64,000 nt of DNA, taken from contig JAQGBZ010000019.1 of assembly GCA_034687125.1 (NCBI GenBank), positions 372,001-436,000 on the forward strand, given 5' to 3'. Numbering within the stretch: the stretch's first letter is position 1; every line of letters starts with the position of its first letter. A model generated the notes under the pieces. It did no database searches, was not told the DNA's origin, and saw only the letters and a program-made list of their open reading frames with translations. Position numbers and translations under genes: made by a program. The stretch comes from Neelides folsomi (lineage: Eukaryota > Arthropoda > Collembola > Neelipleona > Neelidae). This document shows, piece by piece, positions 37,084-48,789 of the stretch.

Positions 37084-37150
37084 CTTTAGAAACGCATCAA
37101 AATTTATTTGACTTTTTAAATAGGACCTTTCAGATATTCCTTTCACATAT
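37084..37150 (-). repeat. Right terminal inverted repeat (67 bp)
   Basis: Complementary to 34757-34823. It lies about 170 bp beyond the stop codon of the internal gene. Confidence 0.85.
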
Positions 37151-37532
37151 GTACGTAGAATAGAATAATAGAATGTATTGTTCTAAATGCAAATGTCAAT
37201 GAAAAGGTATTTTATATTGTATACCCATTTTGATGAACAACTTTTATATAAACATGAGCATAAAGGGAAGTTGATGTGAATGGTGGAGATCTGGCAACGT
37301 ATTTGTAAGACTATTGTTTGCAGATCTCGAAGTGCTCAGTTTATTTCATACCCTCCTTAAACTAAGAAATTGTAAATTTGTTTTCTTTAATTACCACTAT
37401 GTATGTAATGTAAACATATTGTTTTATATTTTACTTTTATGTTTTACTTTACTTGAAACAATAAAACCATTGGAAAATTTATTTTTATTTACTTTTTACA
37501 TCATATGTATTATTAATGATAAGTTTTGAAAA

Positions 37533-38380
37533 TTAAAATTTTCTATGAATTTTTTTGTGATGATGAATGCGATGACGAGAACGTTTAGAATTGCAAGGTG
37601 TTGAACTTCTTCTGATTGATTTTACATCTCCTGGCTTAATCCCGGCGTCAATTTCAGCTATATTAAAAACAGCTCCAGGTGTTTGGAGTTTTGGATCCAT
37701 TGGGTCAATGCAATAATGAAGCCCTTCATAATTCTCTCTTTGATAAAGAAGAACTGGACTTGGGCCCATAATGAGCATTGAAGAAAAATGATACAGTGAA
37801 ACGTCGGCATTTTCTGTGTCTATTTGAAAGCGTCCTTCAAATTTTGGTTGATCAAAGATGGCAAAACTTTCTTTGACATTATTTATTCCTGCGAATTGAT
37901 AAGAGCCAAAATTTTTTTGAAATCTGCAAAAATTTAATTAATTTTATTTACAAAGACGATTTTAAATTATATTATGTGAAAAGTATTGAAAATATTCTAA
38001 ATTTACTTGATCGGAAAGTTTCCGCAAGTTTCTTCTCCATCTTTTCCAGCAATAATATATGGATATCCAACGTGTTCGCTCAAATAATTTGGAAATTCAT
38101 AACCGATCCAACTGAAAAAATTGAATAATTTATTAAAATTGTCATAAATGTTGAAATATGTAAATTACAATCCTGGGCCGTAGACACAATAAGAAACAGC
38201 TCTGTTTTCATCACTCAAACAAGTTTGGTTTGGGGTTGACCAAGAAGTTTCCACGTAATATCGAGAAGTTTCCATGTTGTGGTCCAATTCTGAAAAAAGA
38301 ACCATTTTGACCTTATCTCCAAAAACTGGAGAAATTGTCCCTAAAAGTAAACTTAAACTTAAAAAAATAATTAAATTCAT
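37533..38380 (-). CDS. Secreted beta/gamma-crystallin-like protein, copy A
   Basis: Three exons (38169-38380, 38007-38111, 37533-37923), both introns phase 2, giving 235 residues. The signal peptide is residues about 1-21 (LIIFLSLSLLLG). Greek-key signatures (aromatic, five residues, aromatic, x, G) appear in FAIFDQPKFEG and LLYQRENYEG, and the domain closes with GDVKSIRR, the usual crystallin turn. Five cysteines are shared with copies B and C. Unlike them it ends in a basic, histidine-rich tail (RHRIHHHKKIHRK) that might bind metal or anionic surfaces. TATA box at 38451-38458; an AATAAA signal lies just downstream (complement at 37478-37483). First of three tandem genes on the same strand. 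Role unknown; secretion with a structural, calcium-binding or defensive job is possible. Confidence 0.8.
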
Positions 38381-38450
38381 TTTACAATTTTAATTAAATG
38401 AATTTCAATGTCAAGCCAGGGAGAAAAATGACGAAAATTTTCAAGGGTTC

Positions 38451-38458
38451 CTTTTATA
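38451..38458 (-). promoter_or_regulatory. TATA box of crystallin-like gene A
   Basis: TATAAAAG on the minus strand, 71 bp upstream of the ATG. Copies B and C have a matching element at a similar distance. Confidence 0.75.
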
Positions 38459-39537
38459 GCTTTAATGTCGTCTGTAATCATTCATTACCACTTTATTGAT
38501 TAAAATGATCATTAATTTAGTTCCATCCATTGTCGAAATAATACTGATTCCATGTCTCAATTAAAAATTGATTGCTATTACAAATTGATAATTTTCATAC
38601 ATACATTGATTTGATTACCATTTTCACCTCCAATTAATGATTTATATTCATAAAGTAAAATCAAAGTAATTAAATTGAATGACGTTTGTTAGGATGAAAA
38701 AAGCCGACGCAAACAATCCACTTCTATTTTATCTTTGTTGAATTTTTAGGATAGATGGAAGGTTGAATTTAATTTTATTGGAAAATTTATGAACCACTGA
38801 ATAAAAACATTAGATTGATGTTTATTATTATTGTTTAAAAATTGTGAATCATGAACTTATTTTTTAATTATTTTCTCGTATACTTAAATACAAAAATAAT
38901 TTTAAGTTTAAATAATAATAATGATTTGATAACAATGAATACTTTTTAACCCTTCCCCCCAGATCGGTCCACATGTGGAACCGGGAGAAATCTTTCTGAA
39001 ATTGGGACCGGTCCCACGTTTGGATCAGTATTAAACTGAGTTTTTACCATAGTTTTAATTAGAAACTTGAATTTTACTCCCATAAAATGAAAATATTTTC
39101 TCCCATTTGCCGCATGGTAAAAGGATTAATTGATATGTACTAATACATAGGAATCGTGAATTTATAATAAGATGAAAGTAACTAAGTGGTAAATATTAAA
39201 ATTATAAATTTTCATCATTTACTTTGCATTGCTCTAACTTCCTCTAACCCAAAATTGATAATAATTGACTTAACATTGTTACCTAAGTAATATCCATTCA
39301 TATGTATTGGAGGCTATTTTATTAATTACTTGTATTTACAAATTATTGTATCACTATATTATATTTTATAACAATATGCATTTATGTATAATTGCAATAT
39401 GTTACAATTTTACGCAAATATGAAATCAATTCCGGATGCATTTAAGATGATAAATAATTGTGTAATATTTAATAAAATCGAATAAAGTGATTTAAGAAAG
39501 TAGATTAAAATATTTATTTATTTCAATATAAGTTATT
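38459..39537. other. Spacer between crystallin-like genes A and B
   Basis: AT-rich, with no open frame worth calling. The AATAAA signal of gene B lies at its right end (complement at 39513-39518). Confidence 0.5.
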
Positions 39538-40394
39538 TTATGATTCAACCCATGTCTTGGTTGGAGTGCAGGCGTTTCTTCTGATTGATTTAACATCTCC
39601 AGGAGCCAAACCAAATTGGTCTTCCATATCTTCAACTTGTCCTTGACGTGAGAGGTCTGGGCTTGAGGGGTCAAGACAGAAGGAAAGTCCAGCGAATCCA
39701 ACGCGTTGGAACATTTGAACATTGGTTGTGCCGAAAATGAGCATTGAAGCGAAATGGAAATCTGAAATATCTTCAATCTCATCAGTCATCACAATGTTGT
39801 GTTTTACTCCTTCGAAATAAGTGCCGTTGAAAAAGGTAATGCTTTCAGGTGCATCGTCTAAACCAGCGAATCTGTATGATCCAATACGGCCTCGAGTTCT
39901 AAAATGATTTTAAATTATAATTATAAATATGAAGTTGGCTAAAAATAAAATTTAATATTGATTTAAGTATTACGCTGCGTTAAAAGCGTCACAATTTTCA
40001 GTTGCACCAGCACGCCCCATAATGACATAAGGAAAGTTTCCGGTCTGATCACTTTCAAAATTTGGTTGTGAATATCCAATCCAGCTAATTCAGAATGAAC
40101 TCATTTTTAATAATTCATTCAATTTTTAGATCAATTAGAATTACTTAATAGAATTTATAAATATTAATTATATTGATTCACTTACAATCCAGGTCCATAA
40201 GCACAATATGACTGGGCCGCATTTGTTGAGTCTAAACACCCTTGATTTTCATTTTCAATCCTTGTATCAATGTAATGGTTGGATTTCTCTGGGTCATGTT
40301 CTAAAGTATTACTGTATAATCTAATTCCTACATTAACTCCAGAAATGACCTCAAAGGCCAATCCGAAAAGACATAATAAAATAATGACTCTCAT
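39538..40394 (-). CDS. Secreted beta/gamma-crystallin-like protein, copy B
   Basis: Three exons (40186-40394, 39974-40084, 39538-39898), both introns phase 2 and at the same sites as in copy A, giving 226 residues. The signal peptide is IILLCLFGLAFEVISG. Greek-key signatures are ITFFNGTYFEG and VQMFQRVGFAG, with IGSYRFAG before and GLAPGDVKSIRR at the end. The five cysteines of the family are present. Identity to copy A is clearest in the IGSY.FAG, FSSMLI/FASMLI and PGDVKSIRR blocks. The TATA-like element is at about 40469-40484. Function unknown. Confidence 0.82.
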
Positions 40395-40468
40395 TTTGCT
40401 AATTGGACGCCTCTGATCTGTTCGACGTTATTTCAACGGACAATGCAGGCTGGATTCAATTTCTCATT

Positions 40469-40484
40469 CCTTTTATCCTTTTAT
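40469..40484 (-). promoter_or_regulatory. TATA-like element of crystallin-like gene B
   Basis: Two overlapping candidates, ATAAAAGG twice in tandem on the minus strand, about 75-90 bp upstream of the ATG. Confidence 0.6.
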
Positions 40485-41395
40485 TTTTTATCAAAAATTA
40501 TGTATTGATTAAATGATCTATAGACCAATTTGTTCTATAGAATTAGATTTTATTGAAAAGTTGAGAAAACTACATATCAGCTTTAAAATATTATCTTTTA
40601 ATTACTTGATTAATTTATCAAAAACTTGTATGTGAAAGATCCGGCGACAGACGACAATGGAAATGTTTTTTATTTTTTAATTGTTAAAAGATACTTGAAA
40701 TCTGGAACAATGTTTTGACCTTCATTTAATACCATATTCCTCGTATTTAAATTTTATGTATTTGTAATTAACGAATATTAAATAATTTATCTCCTATTAG
40801 CATGTGATCGATTTATGTTCAATTAATAATTCATGTATCATGTAATGTATTGGGATTAATTGTGTAATTAAGCATATCAACTTGTTACGGAAAATTTTTA
40901 TTGGCGCATTTGGGTCAATTCATCTTGAACATATTTATGATAATGTTTTCATTGGTTCTTAAAATCAAAGTAATCAAAATATCCAACTTTACTATGTACG
41001 GTGTTTCGTATATAAAATCTCGTTTTTATCACATGACCTTAGTTCATTACTGCTTAGATATAATAAATACTTTGTTAAATTCAGAGCTGTGTATGATTTT
41101 TTTAAAAAGTAATTAAAATTAAAAAAGGGTATGCCTTTTATTGATAATTGATGAATGAAACATTAATAAATATTTTACATGTAAAACAATATACAATACA
41201 ATATATTGGCAAGTTTACAATATATCTAAGAAATTTTTTAATTTTTTTATTATGTAATATATGCAAGCAGTTGTAAAATGATGAATAATTTCTTTGTGGG
41301 TATTCATGTATTATATTTATGCATTTTTTAATGTGTGTAATTTTGTATTGTGAAATTGAAATTGATTAATATATGAGTTTGTTAAATAAAAATAA
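40485..41395. other. Spacer between crystallin-like genes B and C
   Basis: AT-rich. The plus-strand frame at 40901-41116 lacks any family signature and is not called. Confidence 0.5.
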
Positions 41396-41415
41396 TTTAT
41401 TGTCAATTGATCATT

Positions 41416-42204
41416 TTAACATCCCTTTCTAAAAGAACCAACATCTCCGGGCAACAATCCATCGAGATCATCCCAACTGTAGAAAACTCCGTCTTTGATT
41501 GGATGACTCGTCTTGTCCCAGCAAAGGTTAAGTCCAGTAAATCCCTTGTTCATGAAGAACCTCCATGTGGAATTTCCACTAATAATGAAACTATGGTAAG
41601 CACTTCCGTCAACGAGATCGTCCGATTCTTCCAAAGGTGAAATAGAATCTCCTTCCAAATTCTCTCGGGTGAAAAAGGTGATAGTGTCCTCTTTATCGTG
41701 GGCTATTTTTTCAAAAAATAAATAATTTTAAATAACTTCTTTTCTAAATCTTTTAAAAATAAGCCATAAGAGAATATTTAAATTTACCTCCAGCCATTCT
41801 ATAAGAAACGATTTTCTTAGCAACATCATCTGGCAAATCAGCGCAGTTGTCTCCTTGAAGATTGTAAATTGGTGATGTGAAATTGGCCTCTTCATAACCA
41901 ATGAAACTAAAACAAATACAAATATTAAATAATTTGCATGAAGGTTTTATACAATCTTTAAAAATTAAATGATCATAAAATTTAAAAAAAATTACAATCC
42001 GTGGTTAACGCAAACTGAAGCTGGTTGAAGTCTTTCTGGCAAGCATGAGTAATCTCTGTTTGGTGAAGGGAATGTTAAATAAGTCCTATGGGGATCATCA
42101 TTAGAAGATCCCTTTTCTGAGTAAAGGACCGCAGAGACTTTTTGACTTTGGACGCTGTTGAGAGCAAAAGCTCCCAATAGCAAACAAACGACAATTTGGT
42201 TCAT
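41416..42204 (-). CDS. Secreted beta/gamma-crystallin-like protein, copy C
   Basis: Three exons (41996-42204, 41788-41906, 41416-41702), giving 204 residues. Intron 1 is phase 2 as in A and B. Intron 2 is phase 1 and lies about 12 codons further on, after VSYRMAG. The signal peptide is residues about 1-20 (QIVVCLLLGAFALNSVQS). Greek-key signatures are ITFFTRENLEG and RFFMNKGFTG; the end is LLPGDVGSFRKGC, so the last cysteine is the final residue. It is the most diverged copy: it lacks the short insert between the first two motifs and any tail. TATA box at 42263-42270. Confidence 0.8.
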
Positions 42205-42262
42205 TTTCTATTCGATCCCTACTCGACTTTAAGAGGAAACTCATTGAAGTTGAAGAGACGAA

Positions 42263-42270
42263 GTTTTATA
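42263..42270 (-). promoter_or_regulatory. TATA box of crystallin-like gene C
   Basis: TATAAAAC on the minus strand, about 60 bp upstream of the ATG, preceded by CCC. Confidence 0.75.
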
Positions 42271-42721
42271 GGGAGCATTTCGGCCTTGGACCACAACCAC
42301 AACTTTAATCGCTATCTTTCCCATGTCTCAATTTTTTAACCAACGGTGATTTTTTTATCTTTCCGCTTTAATTAAATATTTTTAATCAATGGAAAACCAA
42401 TTAATCAATTTTATAATACAGTATGATAAACATTATAATTATTAGTATTAAATTATAGTATTTTAATGCCTTACACACAATTTATATTTTATTGAGATTG
42501 TGCTTATTTATGATAATATGGAAGTTAAAATTCGATTGTTAAATTTTTGATTAGGTATGTAAAGTTTAAACAGATGAAAAATAATCCATCAACACGTTGA
42601 GATTTATTAAGTTTTATTCAAGTCAATATTTTTTGAATTGAAGATTGAATGATTTTTTATTCTATTTCTGTGAATAAATAATATTGCAAATTGTTATCAA
42701 TTTGGGTGATAAGTCACAATT

Positions 42722-45517
42722 CAAGCAAAGAAACGTTCCTCATCTGTTCAAAGTAAAAAGTGCTATTATTATTATTGCCAATATTAAGATTGTTAATGAA
42801 TATTACAATAAACAAAGATTAAATATTTACAATATTTTAATTAATTATAAGTTAAAATAAAATATATTATTTACCAATGCAATGAACGGCAATTTGATTT
42901 GGAAATTTGAATTGATCCATTTCCAATAGGCAATCATAAGTAGGAACGACTCCACTCCAAGTTTTGGTTTCCCCATCTTTGAAAAATGCAATTGGTGAAC
43001 TCGTTTTAGAAATTACAATATCATTATTAACGAATTCCAAAATTTCTGAATTTTTGTTCAACGTTGAATCTTTATTTTTTGCCGCTTCGTTCATAAACAC
43101 TATATTCTGACTTGTGAAGTTTGAAACTGCAATTAAATATTTGGTCGAAATGAGGGAATTTTCAAATAATTTAACTTGGATTTTCATTTCTTCCTCATTT
43201 TCAGCTGGGAAAATGTAAATGACATCAGATGGGAATAAAGTTGGTAAATGTGCATTTTTCATTGTTGGTTGGATTCCGAGGAATTTCAAAGGAATTGAAT
43301 TTCTTTTTCCGAGTTCTTGCATGTAAACATTGTATAACAAAATACTTTTGATTTTTGAAGATAAAGACGAAGAATAAAATTGAAGTTCTTCTTTGGGTTC
43401 TTCTTCCAAATAAATGTTCAATTCTTCAACTTCTTTTTGGGTAGAAATGAACGAATCAAGTTTCACATTGAATTTCGGATCTTCCAAAGTGAGAACTCTG
43501 ATTTTATTATTACCCAAATTGTTGTTGTTTATTTCACATTTTTTCAAATTAATTGTTTCAATTACAGAATTTCTATTAATTTCATTCAAAAATGGTAAAT
43601 CCATACAATCTAGGGAAAATGATTTTGTTGAAGGTTCAGATTCAATTAATATTTCGTCGCCGAAGCCAATTGTAATGTCAACAGGAAGATTGTAAATTTC
43701 TTTAAAATCTCCCAAAACTCCAATTTGGAACGGAATTGTCAAAATTGTGCTAAGCTTCTTTTGAAACGAAATAAATGTAGGGTTTAATTTACACATAGGA
43801 TTATCTTGGAATTCATGATAAAAATATGATTTAAGTTTTGGCAAATTAAGTTCAGGAATATCCATAAGTGTCATTAAAGGAAAAGCATCAAAATGTTCAA
43901 TATTCCGCAATATTAAATGTTTCAACTCTGGGAAAGATTGAAAATGAGGTGCAATATTCATAATGTTTAATTCCGACTTTTCAATTAAAATCAATTCAAC
44001 TGATTTATCTGAATCCATTAAAATGGTTTTGATTTCGTCCAGAGTTGCATTTTCAATTCTAAGTATTTTGTCTTCAGGGACGAGAGCTAAAGGCGAAGTG
44101 TCATTTTCCAATTCATCCAAATAAGTAAAATCGAAATGTTCTTTTTCAATGCTATTGGAAAAGTCATTAAATTCCACATCAAAATATTTAAAATATTCGA
44201 TGCATTCGTCAAGTTCAATTATTCTCTTGTAGGTTTCTTTGTTCACAATCCGATATTTCTCACAAGCATGGGCGAAATTATCTTTACAATTTGAATCCTT
44301 CTGTCCGTCCAAGTCATAAAGTTCAACTCCTGGAAGTTTAAACAAATGAAGAATTTCCTTTGTTTCTGTTTGCAAGAAATCTGATTTTAATTTTTCTCCG
44401 TTTATTTGATCAATAAAGAATAGATAAACTTTGTTAGCTGTGAAATATTTTGTAAAATCTAAAGTTATTTCTGACATTGGAGATGAAATTCCAAAAGTTT
44501 CCAAATTTAATTTTGCAATTTCGGGTTCTTCTTTAATTGAGCCAGTTTTGTATTTTGTCAATTTAAAATTTCTAAGATTTTTGGGTAATTTTGAAAGTTC
44601 GAAATTTTTAACTCCTGACAATACAATTTCCAATGTCTCAATTGTGGAGCGTTCTTTAATAATATCACCTATTTTTTTCGAGCAATTAATTTCTAAATAA
44701 AGATCTTTTATCTTTGATGGAATTAATCCAATGTTCAATTTCTTTGGATTGGTCAACAAAGCCAATGTTTGTAAATCGAATGTTGCTCCCGCTTTGAGAA
44801 GAAACGCTGATTCCTCGGCATCAACAATCAAATCATTTGATTCGTATCGACCAAAAATAATATTTCCGCTAATTTTAATTTCAACAGTGACATCATCCCC
44901 TTTAATTTTTCCTAATCCGCCTTTGTTCTTCAATTCAAAGAAAAATAAATTCTTAATCAAAGCGTTGGATCCTCGCACTTTCTTGTAATCCGATTCTTTA
45001 TTGTCGAGACGAATGACAAAATTTTTAATTGAAGGCATTGGGATTTTTTCAATTTTTTCCAGGAGTTCATCGCTAAATGTGCTCTGAACAATATAAAAAT
45101 GCTCAAGATTTAGATTTTCAAATTTCTTGGTAAAAGTCGGGTCTGAGAAATGGAAATTTTTAATGTAAACAACTGTAGTGTTTGGAGATATTTCTTCGTC
45201 AAGTTGAAATTCCGCTCCGTCCCCGTATATGTATTTCACTTCTTCAGATTCATCAAAATAAGTAATACTGTCATCCTGAAATAATCAAAATAATTAATTA
45301 TAAGAATAATTGTATAATCTATGTATTATGTTGATATTTACAAATATAAATTAAATATAAAAAATTGAACTAAAATGTGAGCTGATTGTGAGTAATTTAA
45401 CATAATGTTATGTAATAATTAATAAATTACGTCTTCATCTTTTGCGACTTCAGACACAGAGTAACAATAAATAAAATTTACAAAATTAACCAAAAGGAAT
45501 AAATATACAATTTTCAT
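42722..45517 (-). CDS. Secreted leucine/isoleucine-rich solenoid-like protein, family not recognised
   Basis: Three exons: 45431-45517 (signal peptide, VYLFLLVNFVNFIYC), 42875-45275 (main body) and 42721-42743 (last eight codons, ending DEERFFA). All junctions are GT..AG and the sum is 837 codons, so 836 residues. The body is acidic, with repeated blocks of leucine or isoleucine spaced as in irregular leucine-rich repeats (ELKHLILRNIEHF, IETINLKKCEIN, IRVLTLEDPKF, LRNFKLTKY). Canonical LxxLxLxxN units are not regular enough to name the fold. There are about eight cysteines and no transmembrane segment. It lies head to tail with the crystallin-like genes, about 500 bp upstream of copy C on the same strand. 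Function unknown; a secreted adhesion or binding protein is the simplest reading. Confidence 0.72.
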
Positions 45518-45572
45518 TGTATTAAAATTATATAAAATATATTTTCATTGTATTAAAATTATATAAAATATA
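45511..45572. repeat. Two perfect 31-bp tandem copies spanning the start codon of the 836-residue gene
   Basis: Copies at 45511-45541 and 45542-45572 are identical, followed by a partial third (TTTTCATG). Each contains a CAT, which is ATG on the minus strand. The proximal ATG opens the gene; the distal one opens a six-codon frame ending TAA before the real start. Confidence 0.85.
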
Positions 45573-48500
45573 TTTTCATGCAAATTGATTAAATAATGTT
45601 ATTTGATGAAGAGATGGAATGGAATCAAGATATTTATGTTAATGACAAACGTCAGGCGAACGCAGTCAAATTCAAAGAACTCTAATTTTACTTTATTTAA
45701 ATAGTCCCTTTATGTGCTTTAAATATTATCTGCATTTATTAAAGAAAATTGCAATTGTTAAAAACCACTACATATAAATTTTGAAAATGTATCATTTTAA
45801 TTTCTTACGTAAAACCGATATCGTTAATTTAATTTATATTATTACTACTACAATCTACAATATAATTTAGATAATTTATATTGTGTGATGTTCAGTTCAG
45901 TCCAGACTTGTCCAATTAAGCAAATTGTATCACGCACTTAATCCTATTTAATACTTAAAATGACGGCGAAATTAAAAAATTTATTTTGGGACTTTATCAC
46001 AAAACACGAAATTTTCAATAATAAAATATTTTACAAATAATATTCAAATCCATGCTGATGATTTATTCAGAGCTCATTAAATAAGTACATGTCATAATTA
46101 AGTACTAGTATGTCAGTTATTTTAACTCTACTCTATGTTACTATAGCTATGCTATGTTGAAAATATATATGATACGATACATGTATGGAGCAGAGCGATG
46201 AAATTCTTTGATTTTATTCCTCAAGGTGTCGGGCACATTCTCCTCTCATTTTATATTCTGCTTCTTCTGCCAAGCTAAATGTAAGCTTCCCAAAGCAAAG
46301 CTTCTTTCAAACGTTCTTCCTTCATGCTTCATGACATTTTAATATAAAAGATTCATATGGTTGTTTAAGTTCCATTTAATTCAATATAAATAATTTCATT
46401 AAAAAGATTACGTTATCAAATAATTAAATTAACTACGAAAATGAAAGACAGGCACTAATTCATTTTTAGTTATGATTTTATTTTTAAGATATTATTATTC
46501 TTATAGTAAAAGAATTTTATTTGATTAACTGGATTGAAAAGTTTTGAAGAGAAAGAGTTTGACTTTTATGTTCTGTTTGGATTGGTATGTAATTAGGTGT
46601 ATATTGTGAGCTGTTGGGCGTCAGTAAGTCTTTTTCTTCCTCGCCATAAATTTTGAAGAGAAAGTGAATTCAGTTTTTACGGCCGTAACATAATAATATA
46701 AAAAAGTTGAATCACTTTTATGAGTCCGGAATTTAGTTTGATTTATTGACCCTGCCCCGAATTCATTGTTTCCTCCGGACGGGAAACGCGGCCGCACCCA
46801 AAATACAGCGAAAATTGTTCCTCATCCTCCCTTTGGATTTATTAGGAAGGAGATTCAACCCGCCTCCGACAACAACCATTACACCACACATTACTCCTTA
46901 ATGGAACGTCTACTAATATAAATGAAGCATCCATCAAAGAAAAACCAAAAAGTAATTTAAAACTTAACATCATCAACATGCAGATATATTAATAAAAATA
47001 TTATTTTCTATAATTTACAAAATTAAAGGATTTTATTTCCCATTGCCCATTAGTAAATATAAAAAGAGTAATTATTTATTGAATGGACCATTTGAAGTAT
47101 TTAAGGACCTTGTATAACAAATTGATTTTTAGATCTGGTCTTTGGGAGAGGAACAATAGAAGTAATATATGGGTTAAGTTTAGGCTAATAAAGAGGTTAA
47201 GCGGGATGATGTGGACTTTCCCATCCCCGTTGTCACGTCCGTGAGTGAGTCTGTGATTTTATGGTTTTTTAGGAAAGTGGTATCTTTATGGGGGTTCTTA
47301 ACGAGGGCCGAGGGACCGGCCCAAGGCCCGCCGAACAAAGGGCAAATGACTCAATAAACCCCGATCGCTTTCCCCACAATCCCCACACATAATATTTTGA
47401 CTCTGGTTCCATTAATCCCTTCATATCCGGAGAGAAGATCTGGAAGGTCAAGGAAATGTGTTTAGATGGAGTTTGGACTCGGACAACGCCCAAGAGGAAC
47501 AATCAACTTTGCTTTTAATGAGAATCTTGGAAGAAGCGGAAGGAAATTCGGCCATTAGGACACTTTCTCATCTCACGCTTTCTCACGCACTTTCCAACAA
47601 CACCCAAGAATTATGGAACACACAATAGCAAGATAATAAATTCCAAACAAAGCTTTTCCTTATTTCCATTCATCTACTAGTTTTTCGTGCAAATATCTAT
47701 TTTATTACATCATGAATTAATTCCAGAAAAAGTTAACAAAAAGATCAAAATAATTTTGTCAGGATTTAAAATTATTAACCATGAAGCTTATATACATAAC
47801 TTAAGTTTAGTATTTTATAAAATAGGTAAAAATTTAGCAATAAATTAAAAAGGTTTATTATTGATATTGATGCAATAAATACATGCATCTACTGCATACA
47901 ATGTTTGCAATACATACTGATATTTACACATTTACATAGGATACTTACATATTTTATATTTAAGTTTATTGTCCAAGTTTGTAGATGTATAGGTATGCAG
48001 ACCATGATAAAAAGGTATAAAGGTTATAATGTATAAGAATGAAAGATAATGAATATATATATAGTTTGGATAGATGTATAGTAATAAATGAAGGCCCGCA
48101 TGATATCATGAAGGTTGTTTAATAAAGTTCTAATATTGGATCTGTTCGTTGTAAAGACTCATAATGTAACATGCTATGAGAGCATGTTTACTAAATCAAC
48201 TTTTCAAATTGAGTGAAGAATGAGAAACATGAAACGCCTTGGAAGTAAAGGGAAGTTTTTGGGGGGAACTGAAGGGAAACGGAATGAATTTTCCCTCCCT
48301 CATCTCCAAATGAGAATCAAAATGAAGGCGTTCGAATCCTCAGCATTATTTATTCAAGGCTGCAGAGATTTTTCAATTACATTATCACAATCAATTCCTC
48401 CATTGAGCCTTTTTCCATCCAAGCTAAATATAAAGCCAAATTTATAAACCCTACAAGAATTTACGCCCTAATTTCCCAACACAATCATCGTTTATCTCCT

Positions 48501-48789
48501 TCCTTTAACACTAAAAGCTTATTGTTATTTTTTCATTTTTAAATTTTGGCGCACTTTCATTAAATAAATAATATTTCAATTTATGATTCGGTTTAACGCA
48601 ATACGCAATAATTTATTTAATGGGAAGTATCAAGGTAAAAAGCCTTCTTGTTAAAATTGAGAAAAATGAACGAATTGTAAAAAGTTAGAGAAAGTCATAG
48701 AAAATTATATATAAAGAGGAATATTGAAAATGAAGAGATTTTGAGAGTATAAAGAACGTATAAGAAACGTTCGATAAAGAAATTTGAGT
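45573..48789. other. Spacer with no supported gene
   Basis: AT-rich to about 46.5 kb, then GC-richer patches reappear. The minus-strand frame at 47269-47502 has no signature. No mobile element ends were found by eye. Confidence 0.5.

Larger units (their letters stand above)
34757..37150 (+). mobile_element. DNA transposon with 67-bp TIRs carrying an uncharacterised-family gene
   Basis: Left end 34757-34823 and right end 37084-37150 are inverted copies of equal length with about ten mismatches and no gap. The best-conserved core reads AAAGGTCCTATTTAAAAA, then TCAAATAAATTTT and GCGTTTCTA. The ends begin ATATGT; no unambiguous target duplication is visible, so the outermost base could be off by a few positions. 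The only gene inside is the broken four-exon gene at 35110-36911, on the plus strand. The rest is AT-rich. Superfamily is not assigned. Confidence 0.82.

Noticed and set aside
48325-48345. GTTCGAATCC, resembling a tRNA B box
   Set aside because: No A box, acceptor stem or anticodon arm at the right spacing.
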